From the NCBI GenBank assembly GCA_001784725.1, contig MFRX01000009.1, positions 22,335 through 68,414 on the forward strand: DNA of 46,080 nt, given 5' to 3'. Under the pieces are notes generated by a model, which was not told the DNA's origin, made no database searches, and saw only the letters and a list, made by a program, of their open reading frames with translations. The position numbers and the translations under genes are program-made. This stretch comes from Candidatus Moranbacteria bacterium RIFCSPHIGHO2_02_FULL_40_12b. GTDB taxonomy: Bacteria > Patescibacteriota > Minisyncoccia > Moranbacterales > 2-12-FULL-40-10. Within the stretch, counting starts at the first letter, position 1; every line of letters starts with the position of its first letter. Shown here piece by piece: positions 37,880 to 46,080 of this stretch.

Positions 37880-40336
37880 ATGAAAACAAAAAAGAATTTT
37901 TTTCTTTGGTATTATACCGGCGGGCTGGAAGGTTATCTTGAAATTTGGAAAAATTTCATCCGTTTTTTTTGGCGTTATTTTTCAGTCAAAGATATTCTTT
38001 TTACCTTATTTTCTCCATGGAAGCGGGATGTCATATTCCATTATTGGCGGGGATTACAGCCCCTGAAATCAATTGAGACATTGATAGAAAATTTTTTTTC
38101 CCGCTTTGTCGGGCTGATAGTCCGGACTTTTGTTGTCGCAGCAGGATCAATCATTACTTTAATCACGGCTGCCTCGGGGCTTGTTTTATTGCTTGTTTTA
38201 ATTGCCTATCCGGCTGTCGCTTTGGTAATTATTGCCAAACTCATCCAGGGAAATAGTGGCTTTATATTTGCCGCAATTTCGCTTTTAATTTTCTTTTTAG
38301 TAATGCTAATTTCGTATCTCATAGGCAGGAAGCCAAATTATCGCGCAATGAATATCCAAGAAATTTTAGGGAGCCGCCTTGGAGAAAGAATTTTGAACCG
38401 GCTGGGCAAAACAAAGGAAGAGGTTGACGTGAAAATATTTGAAAATCAGGGAACGGTCCGTGAATTTTTAAATTCATTGAATCTATCGGAAAGCGATTTC
38501 GAAGGCCTGATAAGAAAGGAGGCGAATCGGGCGGATGGACTGGAAAAAACGGGCAGATTTTGGCTTTGGGAAAATTTGCGCAAAATTATGCCCATAGGAA
38601 GATACTGGAAATACGCCTATACCGTCCAATTGGATAAGTATTCTCTCGATTTGTCTCAAGCCGACTATACTCAATACAGAAATTACGACTTGATAGCCAG
38701 GGAAAAGGAATTTAAAGTAATGAAACTGGTTCTGGAAAGGCCGGCGCAAAATAACGTTCTGCTGGTCGGAGAGCCGGGCATCGGGAAGAAAACCATAATT
38801 CATTATCTGGCAAAAATGATCAGGCAGTATAAGGCGGAAGAAATATTAAACAACAAGCGGGTGTTAATTTTTGATTTGGGAGGAGCGATTGCCCATTTTG
38901 TCAATGAAGGATTTGATGTTGAGAATGAAATTAGGAAAATTTTCAATGAAGCGGCGTACGCGGGGAATGTGATTTTAGTGCTTGAAAACATAGGAAATTA
39001 TATTTTTGAGAGAAGTGATAATTTTCATTTCAGTGTTTCAAAAGTACTGGTTGAATTTCTGGACATTCCTACTTTTCAGATTATCGCCACATCCAGTGTT
39101 TCTGACTATCATCAACTGGTTGAAAGATCGGAAGAAATGGTGAAATTTTTTGACGTGATTGAAATGAGGGAACCCGATGAAAATGAAACTATTGATATTC
39201 TTTACCAATTTTTCAGACCGATTGAAAGGAAAAGAGCCATCTTTGCTTACGAAGGATTTAAGGCCGTAATAGACGCTTCCGGAAAATATAATTGGAATTC
39301 GGTTCTTCCAGAGCGGGCGATCGACCTGGCGGAGGAGGTCTTGATTTATTGGGAAAAAAATTCCGGCGCTCCTTTCATTGGATCCGATGCGGTGAATGAA
39401 TTTATTACCCTGAAAACCGGAATTCCGCTCGGAAAAATAGGCAAAAACGAACAGGATAAACTGCTGAATTTGGAAAAAATAATGCACCAGAGGATAGTCG
39501 GGCAGGATGAAGCGGTCCATATGGTTTCCGAAGCGCTTCGCAAGGCCCGCACCGGAATTACCAATGCGAAAAAACCGATGGGAAGTTTTCTTTTTCTCGG
39601 ACCCACCGGAGTTGGTAAAACGGAAACGGCAAAAACACTGGCGGAAGTATATTTCGGGCAGGAGGACAAAATGATCCGGCTGGATATGAGCGAATACCAG
39701 CATACGTCTTCAATTGACCGGATCATCGGTTCCGCCCAAACAGGCCAGCCCGGCCAGCTTTCTTCCAAAGTGAAGGACAATCCGTACGCGGTGCTGCTTT
39801 TGGATGAAATTGAGAAGGCCTATCCGACTATTCTGGACTTATTTCTGCAGATTCTGGATGAAGGTTTTATTACCGACGCTTTCGGGGAAAAAATAAATTT
39901 CAGAAATATGATGATTGCGGCTACTTCCAACGCGGGAGCGCCGCTGATCAAGAAATTAGTCGAGCAAAACACCGATCCGAAAGAAATTTCAAAGCAATTA
40001 ATTGATCATGTAATTGAAAATAATATTTTCCGGCCGGAATTCCTGAACAGGTTTGACGGAGTGATATTTTTCCGGCCACTTAATAATAAGGAAATTAAAA
40101 ATGTCACAAAACTTATCCTCAAGGATTTCGCTTCCCGCCTCAAAAAGGAAAAAAACATAGAGATTGAATTCGAAGACAGCGTAGTTGAAAAAATTGTGGA
40201 ACAGGGATATAATCAGATATTCGGAGCGAGATCGATTTACCATTTTATCGAAGATAAAATAGATGACCTGGTTATAAAAAAAGTAATTTCGGGTGACTAT
40301 AAGAAAGGGGACAAGATAAATATTTCAGACATATAA
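37880..40336 (+). CDS. Membrane-anchored ClpC/ClpB-like AAA+ ATPase
   Basis: 818 residues. The N-terminus (1-150) is hydrophobic, with about three or four membrane helices in place of the usual Clp N domain. The first ATPase domain has Walker A GEPGIGKKT (about 297-305), but its Walker B is degenerate (VILVLENIG in place of the usual DE), so it may bind but not hydrolyse ATP. The second has GPTGVGKT (about 574-581), VLLLDEIEK (about 641), and the Clp C-terminal domain (EFLNRFDGVIFF, FGARSIYHFIEDKID). It would unfold proteins at the membrane. No ClpP gene is in the window. I call it Clp-like without a fixed symbol. Confidence 0.9.
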   Translation: MKTKKNFFLWYYTGGLEGYLEIWKNFIRFFWRYFSVKDILFTLFSPWKRDVIFHYWRGLQPLKSIETLIENFFSRFVGLIVRTFVVAAGSIITLITAASGLVLLLVLIAYPAVALVIIAKLIQGNSGFIFAAISLLIFFLVMLISYLIGRKPNYRAMNIQEILGSRLGERILNRLGKTKEEVDVKIFENQGTVREFLNSLNLSESDFEGLIRKEANRADGLEKTGRFWLWENLRKIMPIGRYWKYAYTVQLDKYSLDLSQADYTQYRNYDLIAREKEFKVMKLVLERPAQNNVLLVGEPGIGKKTIIHYLAKMIRQYKAEEILNNKRVLIFDLGGAIAHFVNEGFDVENEIRKIFNEAAYAGNVILVLENIGNYIFERSDNFHFSVSKVLVEFLDIPTFQIIATSSVSDYHQLVERSEEMVKFFDVIEMREPDENETIDILYQFFRPIERKRAIFAYEGFKAVIDASGKYNWNSVLPERAIDLAEEVLIYWEKNSGAPFIGSDAVNEFITLKTGIPLGKIGKNEQDKLLNLEKIMHQRIVGQDEAVHMVSEALRKARTGITNAKKPMGSFLFLGPTGVGKTETAKTLAEVYFGQEDKMIRLDMSEYQHTSSIDRIIGSAQTGQPGQLSSKVKDNPYAVLLLDEIEKAYPTILDLFLQILDEGFITDAFGEKINFRNMMIAATSNAGAPLIKKLVEQNTDPKEISKQLIDHVIENNIFRPEFLNRFDGVIFFRPLNNKEIKNVTKLILKDFASRLKKEKNIEIEFEDSVVEKIVEQGYNQIFGARSIYHFIEDKIDDLVIKKVISGDYKKGDKINISDI

Positions 40337-40367
40337 CTAACAACTAATAACCAACAACTAACGACGA

Positions 40368-41558
40368 ATGTTAAAAATTCTTATGGTGGCTCCAACGCCA
40401 TTTTTTGCTGACCGGGGAACCCATATCCGGATTTTGGAAGAAGCGCTGGCGCTGGAAAAAAAGGGACACGAAATCACTATCGCCACTTATCACATCGGCA
40501 GGGATATCGGAAGCGAAGTGAAAACAAAGATCGACGTCCGGAGAATTCTGCGGCTTCTTTTTTGGTATAAGAAACTGGAAGCCGGGCCGGACTGGCAGAA
40601 AATAATTCTGGATCTGATGCTCATCCGGAAAGTTTTTTATTTGGCGCGGAAAAAGAAACCGGACATAATTCATGGCCATCTTCACGAAGGCGTGCTTATC
40701 GGCTGGATAGTCCAGAAATTATTATTTTGGAAAAAAATAAAATTAGTAGCTGATTTTCACGGGAGCTTGACGAGAGAAATGGTGTCGCACAGTTATCTTA
40801 GAAGCGGACTATTAAAATATATTTTTGGATTTCTGGAAGGCCTTATTAATAATCTTGGTAATTTTGCGATTGCCAGTTCCTGGGAATACGCGGAGGAATT
40901 AAGAAAGACCCGCCGGGATGGGAAAGTAGCGGTGGTTTTAGACGGAGTAAATTTTGATTATTACCGCCATCTTCCCTCAAAAGAAAATTTAAAAAGGGAT
41001 TTGGAACTGCCGCTGGATAAAATGATTATCACCTATACCGGAGCGCTGGTGGCGAATAAAGGGATAAAATTTTTGTTTGATTCAATCCCGTTGGTTCTAA
41101 ATAGAAACACAAACTCCTATTTTATCATTGCCGGATTTCCCGTTGAAAGCGCGGAGAATTTCATAAAAGAAAACAAATTGGAACATTCCGCGCGTCTCGT
41201 TTACCCCCTGAATTATTTTAATCTTCCCGAAATTTTGGCGGCCAGCGATATCGCGGTAGATCCTAAGGATTCGTCTACGCGCCAAGCCAGCGGAAAAATT
41301 TTGCAATACATGGCGGCGGGGTTGCCGGTGGTTTGTTTTGACCGGGAAAATAACCGGAATTATCTGGGCGAGGGAGGATCTTACAGCCGGGAAATATCAG
41401 GAAAGGGGATAGCGGATTCCATACTTGATTTAATCAATAATCCAGGCGATATAATGGCCAAAGGCGAAATAAACCGGAAAAGAGCCGAAAATTTCAGCTG
41501 GGGCAAATCCGCAAATCAAATTGAAGGAATTTATAATTTAGTAGCTAACATTCGTTAA
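40368..41558 (+). CDS. Glycosyltransferase family 4
   Basis: 396 residues. VAPTPFFADRGTHIRILEEALALEKKGHEI at the start is the acceptor-side Rossmann domain; IIHGHLHEGVLIGW follows. The donor half has IITYTGALVANKGIKFL, then SDIAVDPKDSSTRQASGKILQYMAAGLPVVCF, where the usual E-x7-E block is replaced by a D/S-rich version, as in some phosphatidylinositol mannosyltransferase-like members. FSWGKSANQIEGIY ends it. It lies 31 bases after the Clp-like gene and 7 before the next glycosyltransferase, so the three form one transcription unit of envelope genes. Confidence 0.88.
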   Translation: MLKILMVAPTPFFADRGTHIRILEEALALEKKGHEITIATYHIGRDIGSEVKTKIDVRRILRLLFWYKKLEAGPDWQKIILDLMLIRKVFYLARKKKPDIIHGHLHEGVLIGWIVQKLLFWKKIKLVADFHGSLTREMVSHSYLRSGLLKYIFGFLEGLINNLGNFAIASSWEYAEELRKTRRDGKVAVVLDGVNFDYYRHLPSKENLKRDLELPLDKMIITYTGALVANKGIKFLFDSIPLVLNRNTNSYFIIAGFPVESAENFIKENKLEHSARLVYPLNYFNLPEILAASDIAVDPKDSSTRQASGKILQYMAAGLPVVCFDRENNRNYLGEGGSYSREISGKGIADSILDLINNPGDIMAKGEINRKRAENFSWGKSANQIEGIYNLVANIR

Positions 41559-41565
41559 TTTTTTT

Positions 41566-42789
41566 ATGAAGACACTTTTGATAAAAATCGGGAAAGCGTT
41601 TACCACCATGAGACGGGAAGGGGTTATAAAAGGAGGGAAAAGGGTTTTTTCCGCGTTTTTTGCGATGTTTCGGTTTGTCGGGAGAGGGGACATTCTTTTC
41701 ATTACCGGTGGTGTGGGTGACAGCGCACTTTATCGCTGCCACCATACCGCGGAAGAACTGGAAATTCATGGATTTAAATGTTCGATTACCGTCCAGGACA
41801 ATCCATTTCTTCCGTCATACGCGAATAAATTCAACATTTTTATTTTCCACAGAGTTCTGTTTACGCCTAGCGTCGCGAAACTTATCAAAAGGGCAAAACA
41901 ACAAAAAAAAGAAATTATCTTTGAAACGGATGATTTGGTTTTTGATCCGAAATACCTCACGCATATGGACTACTTTAACCAAATGAACATGTTTGAAAAA
42001 ATGCTCTATGAAAACGGCGTGGGAGGCGAAATTTTAAGAGACCCTTACGTTAAAGTATGCACAACCACGACATCTTACCTCGCGGATAAATTAAAGGAGT
42101 ATGATAAAAAAGTTTTTGTTTCCAAAAATAAATTATCCAATCGCGACATGGAAATCGCTAATGTCATTCTGAGCGAGCGGAAGCGAGTCGAAGAATCTAA
42201 TAAAAATAAAATTAGATCCCTCGACAATGCTCGGGATGACAAAATAATTAAAATTGGATATTTCAGTGGCACACTCTCCCACAATAAGGACTTCGCTACT
42301 ATCATTAACGCTCTGACGCGAATTATGGAAAAATATCCGCAGGTGGAACTATTTTTAGCCGGACCGCTGGACATTGAAAATAAATTAAATAAATTCAAAA
42401 ACAGAATCAAACAATTCCCGCGCGTTTCGCGGGATAAATATTTTGAAAATATTTCCCAAGTTGACATCAACCTCGCGCCTTTAGAAATTAATAATCCTTT
42501 CTGCGAGGCCAAATCGGAACTTAAATGGTTTGAAGCCGGAATTGTCGGCGTGCCGACGGTAGTCGTGAAAAACCGGACTTTTTCTGAAGTGATTAAGGAT
42601 GGAGTGGACGGATTTTTGGCCGGCGATACCGAAGAATGGGTAGGCAAGTTGGAAAAGCTTATCCTGGATGAAAATTTGAGGCGGGAAATAGGCCAGAAAG
42701 CGCGGGAAAAGTCATTGCAAAATTATACTAATAAAAATAGCCATAATGAAGGATATTATAATTATTTAAGGCAGATTATTGATAAATGA
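41566..42789 (+). CDS. Glycosyltransferase (GT-B, family 4-like) with an in-frame repeat insertion
   Basis: 407 residues. GDILFITGGVGDSALYRCHHTAEEL opens the N-terminal half; EIIFETDDLVFDP and KVCTTTTSYLADKL follow, as in GT4 enzymes of the 'glycosyl transferases group 1' type. The donor half has IKIGYFSGTLSHNKDFATIINAL, INLAPLEINNPFCEAKSELKWFEAGIVGVPTV and GVDGFLAG. Between NRDMEIA and IIKIGYF a stretch of about 26 residues (NVILSERKRVEES and NKIRSLDNARDDK) is encoded by a palindromic repeat with TGTCATTCTGAGC ends. It sits between the two GT-B halves, where a linker can tolerate extra length. Acceptor unknown. Confidence 0.85.
   Translation: MKTLLIKIGKAFTTMRREGVIKGGKRVFSAFFAMFRFVGRGDILFITGGVGDSALYRCHHTAEELEIHGFKCSITVQDNPFLPSYANKFNIFIFHRVLFTPSVAKLIKRAKQQKKEIIFETDDLVFDPKYLTHMDYFNQMNMFEKMLYENGVGGEILRDPYVKVCTTTTSYLADKLKEYDKKVFVSKNKLSNRDMEIANVILSERKRVEESNKNKIRSLDNARDDKIIKIGYFSGTLSHNKDFATIINALTRIMEKYPQVELFLAGPLDIENKLNKFKNRIKQFPRVSRDKYFENISQVDINLAPLEINNPFCEAKSELKWFEAGIVGVPTVVVKNRTFSEVIKDGVDGFLAGDTEEWVGKLEKLILDENLRREIGQKAREKSLQNYTNKNSHNEGYYNYLRQIIDK
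42162..42241. repeat. TGTCATTCTGAGC-type palindrome inside a glycosyltransferase gene
   Basis: TGTCATTCTGAGCGAGCGG on the left and ATGCTCGGGATGACA on the right, with inner AGTCGAAGAATCT against AGATCCCTCGAC, make an imperfect palindrome of 80 bases. The same kind of TGTCATTCTGAGCG palindrome occurs in many bacterial genomes as an extragenic repeat. Confidence 0.75.
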
Positions 42790-42819
42790 ATAATGAATTA
42801 TGTCCTGTGGATAACTTTT

Positions 42820-42848
42820 TTGTAATTAGCGCGTTTTTATTGTATAAT
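42820..42848 (+). promoter_or_regulatory. Promoter of the large secreted protein gene
   Basis: TTGTAA (42820-42825) and TATAAT (42843-42848, preceded by TTG) with a 17-base spacer. The leader has a small ATTCTT/AAGAAT hairpin and a run of G (42882-42888) before the ATG. Confidence 0.6.
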
Positions 42849-42900
42849 ACTATCAGAAGATTCTTAACTTTAACGAAGAATAGGGGGGGGCGAAACAAAA

Positions 42901-45900
42901 ATGAAAATTAAAGAATCCGGAGTTTTTCGAAACTCCAAGGCGAAAATATTAATCGCGCTGTTTTTGGTTGTCGGCGCTTTTTTTATTTTCTGGGCGATTA
43001 ATAAATCGCAAGCCGGAAATATTTCCGGAATCGCAGTTTCCGTTTCCAGCGCCACTCCAGACGCGACAGGCGTGGTTTATACAATTGCGCTTACTCCCGC
43101 TTCTGCTATTCCCGCGGACGGCTCAATTCATGTCCAGTTTCGCTATCGGGAAGGACACGTTACTTTAATTAGCGGCAACCCTTCAAAAGAAGCCGGCACC
43201 TACGGATCAATTAATAATTTGCTTTGGGTAAGCAATAATGAATTTTACGCGACGGTTACCGACGAAGTTGCCGGCGGCACCGCGCTGACGATAAAAGCGG
43301 GCGGACTGCAAAATCCGTTTCAGGCGGGAGAATATTCCGCGGTTGTATGGACAGCCAATAATTCCGGCGCTGCCATTGATGGGTCCCAGCTTTCAAATTC
43401 AACCAGCCGGGATTATTACACGATTGGAACTCCAGTTGTGATCGGAAGAGTGACTGATCCCAGCGTTGCCGCGGTTTCCGGAGCGTGGGTCAACGCGCAC
43501 ACGACCGGAAATAATCCGCAATGGGGTGGGGGCAGTACGGACGAACTTGGTTATTATTCTATTGGAAACATAGGAGGCAGTACGCCGGCCAACGGCACGG
43601 ATCTGAAAATTAACGCGTTTGCTCCCAATCAAAACGCTGAACTGGGGCAGACCGATGAAGAACAAATTACCTTTAACGGTTCGACTATTACAAAAAATAT
43701 CCAATTTACCGCTTCTACTAAGACCATTACCGGCCGGGTAGTGGATGATGATGGCGCAGCGATAAACGGAGCGCGCGTCAATCTTTGGAAAGTGGACGGG
43801 ATGGGATGGTCGCAGACCACGACTGATTCCAGCGGGGATTATGAGGTTTTGGTAAAAGGCGGCCGCTGGGATGTTATGCCGCAGGCGGATAACGATGATG
43901 ACTGGGCTTATGGCCAGCCGCCAACCAGTGTGATTTTTGCCGGTGACGATTCAGTGGAATCACAGACGGTTAATTTTACGGTTATGAACGCCAGTTCCAC
44001 CCTCACGGGGTCAATTCGCCTGCCAAACGGCTCGGTTCCTGATAATCCGCAGAATTTTTGGGTGAATGCGCACGCGATGATGATGGGCGCGGGCACGCAA
44101 CTGGGAAATGACGGGAACTTTACTCTTAATCTGCCAGCCGGAACCTATATGGTTGAAATTTTTGACCAGGGCCAGAATTACGCGGTTCCGGAAATGGCGC
44201 CAGTGACGATAAATGAAAACGAAACGAAAAATGTCGGAACCATAACGCTCATTAACCGCGACGCGACCATTCAAGGAAGGGCCACGGACCAGAATGGAAA
44301 TCCAGTGGCTAATCAGCGGCTGAACGCTTTTATGATGATGAAAGGCGGCGGTGGCGGTGGAGGCGGCTGGGCGGAAGATACCACGGACGCGAACGGAGAT
44401 TTTTCCATGAAGGTTTTCCCCGGGCGCTGGATAGTGCATGTTCCCAACTGGGGAAATGATGGCGATACCAGCCAGTATGTTTTGGACGGCAACCCCACGG
44501 AAGTCAAAGTGAGTTCCGGACAAACCGCCACCGTTAATATAAGCTTGGTTGAAACCAGCGCTACGATTTCCGGAAATATCGTTGATCCTGATGGCAATCC
44601 GATTTCGGAAATGTATGGCTGGGTATTCGCCGATCAGGCGGGTGATGATGCGTTTTTTGGGCCGGGCTTGGGGGACGCCGTGAGTTTCGGCCAGTTTTCT
44701 TTCGATGTTCCGCCCGGCACTTATGAAATAGGACTGGGTCCGATGCCCGGTTCGGGGTATTCAGCGGGAGATATTACTGAAGTCACCGTGGCCGATGGGG
44801 AAACGGCCACCCAAAATATTACAGTGTATCCCAGCGACATGACAATCATCGGAACTATCCGGGACGAAAACGGCAACGCGGTTACTGGCGTCTTTATGGA
44901 TATTTTCGCCACTAATGACAATGGCGGCTGGCAGAACGCGATGATTAACCAGTCAAACGGAACCTATGAAATGGCCGTGGCATCCGCGGTTGATCCGTGG
45001 AGCATCGGTTATTTCGTGGATCCCAGCTCCGGATATTTCTCTGAAAAATTGACTGATAGCTCCATTTCCGGAAATTCGGGAGATACGATAACTAAAAATA
45101 TAACCGTCCGGACTGCCAACGCGACAATTTCAGGGCAGGTTACCGACAATAGCGGATCTCCGATGAGTGATGTATTCGTGTTCGCGGATAACCGCACGGC
45201 AGGGTATGACCGCCAGGGAGCGGAATTTATGGGACCGATGTTCATGGGTGACAATATGACGGACGCCAATGGAAATTTCTCCGTTAATGTTCCGGCCGGC
45301 ACTTATAATGTCGGCGCGTCGCTTCCCCGCGATATCCGGTCAGAGCTCATTAATCCGGAACGGGTTCAGGTGACGGTGGCGGCTAATGGAACCGCGACTG
45401 CCAATCTAGCTTTCAAAAGCGCGGATATTGAAGTGGCCGGAACAGTCAACTTGGACGGAAGCCCGCAGGAAGACGCCTATGTCTGGGCCTGGTCGGAAGA
45501 AGGCGGATATACTGAAGCGCAGGCCGATGACAGCGGAAATTACATTTTAAACGTAACCGCGGATGACAATTGGCACATCGGGACTAATAGCGACGTGGTG
45601 GATTCCACGAATTACGTGAGATCGGAAGAATATATAATCGACACCAGCACGGCGGATAGTTTTAACCAGGATATTAATTTGGAAACAGTGGTTGGTGGCT
45701 TAGCTGATCCCGTCACAACATCTTTTGATCCGGCTAATGCCAAAGTGTCTAACTTAAGCGACGGGAGCCAGATAACTATTCCGGCTAACGCGATGGGAGA
45801 CGCGGACACCGTGACGCTCAATGCTTCCACCACTTCCGAACTTCCCCGCACTACCAATGCCAAACCGATCGGCACCGGGCTGGAGCTGACGGCGATGGAA

Positions 45901-46080
45901 GAAGACGGAACTTCCATAACCTCGTTCGATTCCGACGTGAGCATCACTCTGCCTTACGATGAAACGGTTCTTGATGATTTGAGAATTACCGAAGACGATC
46001 TGGTGGCGGCGTATTGGGATGAAACCAATGGCGTATGGCAGCCGCTGGACAACTACACGATTGACAAAGAAAATAATTTA
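42901..46080 (+). CDS. Large secreted protein with carboxypeptidase-regulatory-like repeats (partial)
   Basis: The frame is open for 1060 codons to the right edge with no stop. One N-terminal hydrophobic helix (ILIALFLVVGAFFIFWAI, about residues 16-33) acts as signal or anchor. About eight beta-sandwich repeats follow, each opening with a strand like ATISGNIVDPDGNPISE, TITGRVVDDDGAAINGA, ATIQGRATDQNGNPVAN or ATISGQVTDNSGSPMSD and closing with VPAGTYNVG-type strands. This is the CarboxypepD_reg-like fold common in cell-surface proteins. A run of eight Gly (MKGGGGGGGGW) lies near residue 485. The last 100 residues look like a different domain. A surface or adhesion role is inferred. It has its own promoter. 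Confidence 0.9.
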   Translation, partial: MKIKESGVFRNSKAKILIALFLVVGAFFIFWAINKSQAGNISGIAVSVSSATPDATGVVYTIALTPASAIPADGSIHVQFRYREGHVTLISGNPSKEAGTYGSINNLLWVSNNEFYATVTDEVAGGTALTIKAGGLQNPFQAGEYSAVVWTANNSGAAIDGSQLSNSTSRDYYTIGTPVVIGRVTDPSVAAVSGAWVNAHTTGNNPQWGGGSTDELGYYSIGNIGGSTPANGTDLKINAFAPNQNAELGQTDEEQITFNGSTITKNIQFTASTKTITGRVVDDDGAAINGARVNLWKVDGMGWSQTTTDSSGDYEVLVKGGRWDVMPQADNDDDWAYGQPPTSVIFAGDDSVESQTVNFTVMNASSTLTGSIRLPNGSVPDNPQNFWVNAHAMMMGAGTQLGNDGNFTLNLPAGTYMVEIFDQGQNYAVPEMAPVTINENETKNVGTITLINRDATIQGRATDQNGNPVANQRLNAFMMMKGGGGGGGGWAEDTTDANGDFSMKVFPGRWIVHVPNWGNDGDTSQYVLDGNPTEVKVSSGQTATVNISLVETSATISGNIVDPDGNPISEMYGWVFADQAGDDAFFGPGLGDAVSFGQFSFDVPPGTYEIGLGPMPGSGYSAGDITEVTVADGETATQNITVYPSDMTIIGTIRDENGNAVTGVFMDIFATNDNGGWQNAMINQSNGTYEMAVASAVDPWSIGYFVDPSSGYFSEKLTDSSISGNSGDTITKNITVRTANATISGQVTDNSGSPMSDVFVFADNRTAGYDRQGAEFMGPMFMGDNMTDANGNFSVNVPAGTYNVGASLPRDIRSELINPERVQVTVAANGTATANLAFKSADIEVAGTVNLDGSPQEDAYVWAWSEEGGYTEAQADDSGNYILNVTADDNWHIGTNSDVVDSTNYVRSEEYIIDTSTADSFNQDINLETVVGGLADPVTTSFDPANAKVSNLSDGSQITIPANAMGDADTVTLNASTTSELPRTTNAKPIGTGLELTAMEEDGTSITSFDSDVSITLPYDETVLDDLRITEDDLVAAYWDETNGVWQPLDNYTIDKENNL

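Overview
The window looks like a chromosomal segment of a Patescibacteria/CPR bacterium (Parcubacteria-like; the exact lineage cannot be fixed from sequence alone). The grounds are an AT-rich genome, tight packing, many core genes without a Shine-Dalgarno sequence, AT-rich palindromes used as spacers, a membrane-anchored Clp-type ATPase, a SecD carrying a parvulin-like insert, several glycosyltransferases and an uncomplicated set of housekeeping genes. prfB keeps its programmed frameshift at a UGA codon, so UGA reads as stop here (not the Gracilibacteria code).

Layout. 0-8.3 kb: two glycosyltransferases, a SERCA-like P-type ATPase, murB, hpf and secA. 8.3-13.3 kb: a MTH1-like Nudix gene, then a ~3.9 kb island flanked by copies of the 5' end of an Ap4A-hydrolase-type Nudix gene, then the intact Nudix gene. 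13.3-16.4 kb: secD, secF and a small gene. 16.5-20.4 kb: a diguanylate cyclase, a small membrane protein, a DsbA-like thioredoxin and an orphan histidine kinase. 20.5-24.5 kb: a four-subunit 2-oxoacid:ferredoxin oxidoreductase operon with an unrelated coiled-coil gene inserted. 24.5-30.4 kb: tRNA-Thr, a rubrerythrin-like protein, a ZIP transporter, a dGTPase-like HD protein, prfB, ftsE, ftsX and tRNA-Gln. 30.5-32.7 kb: an orphan 451-residue protein and a winged-helix regulator framed by two identical palindromes. 32.7-46 kb: an envelope/glycan region with glycosyltransferases, membrane proteins, a ClpC-like membrane ATPase and the start of a very large secreted repeat protein.

The most unusual locus is the island at about 8.87-12.78 kb. 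It encodes a protein with a glycine-rich C-terminal loop like that of Cas7/RAMP-fold proteins (inference), a 69-residue basic protein, and an XPD/DinG-type helicase with four Fe-S cysteines. These lie among nine copies of a hairpin with a conserved GGCAG/CTGCC foot and a variable, compensating upper stem, usually preceded by GYGCGGT and in three cases followed by a second AT-rich hairpin. A Cas7-like protein beside a DinG-like helicase recalls type IV CRISPR modules, but there is no CRISPR array, Cas6 or Cas5. The promoter and a leader hairpin with the same 7-base loop recur at the orphan gene at 30.7 kb, which suggests co-regulation or a common origin.

A second theme is palindromic repeats of several families. 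They sit immediately upstream of start codons (hpf, secA, porG, ftsE, ftsX and others), and some lie in frame inside coding sequences (murB, porD, porB, the dsbA-like gene and two glycosyltransferases), much as Rickettsia palindromic elements do.
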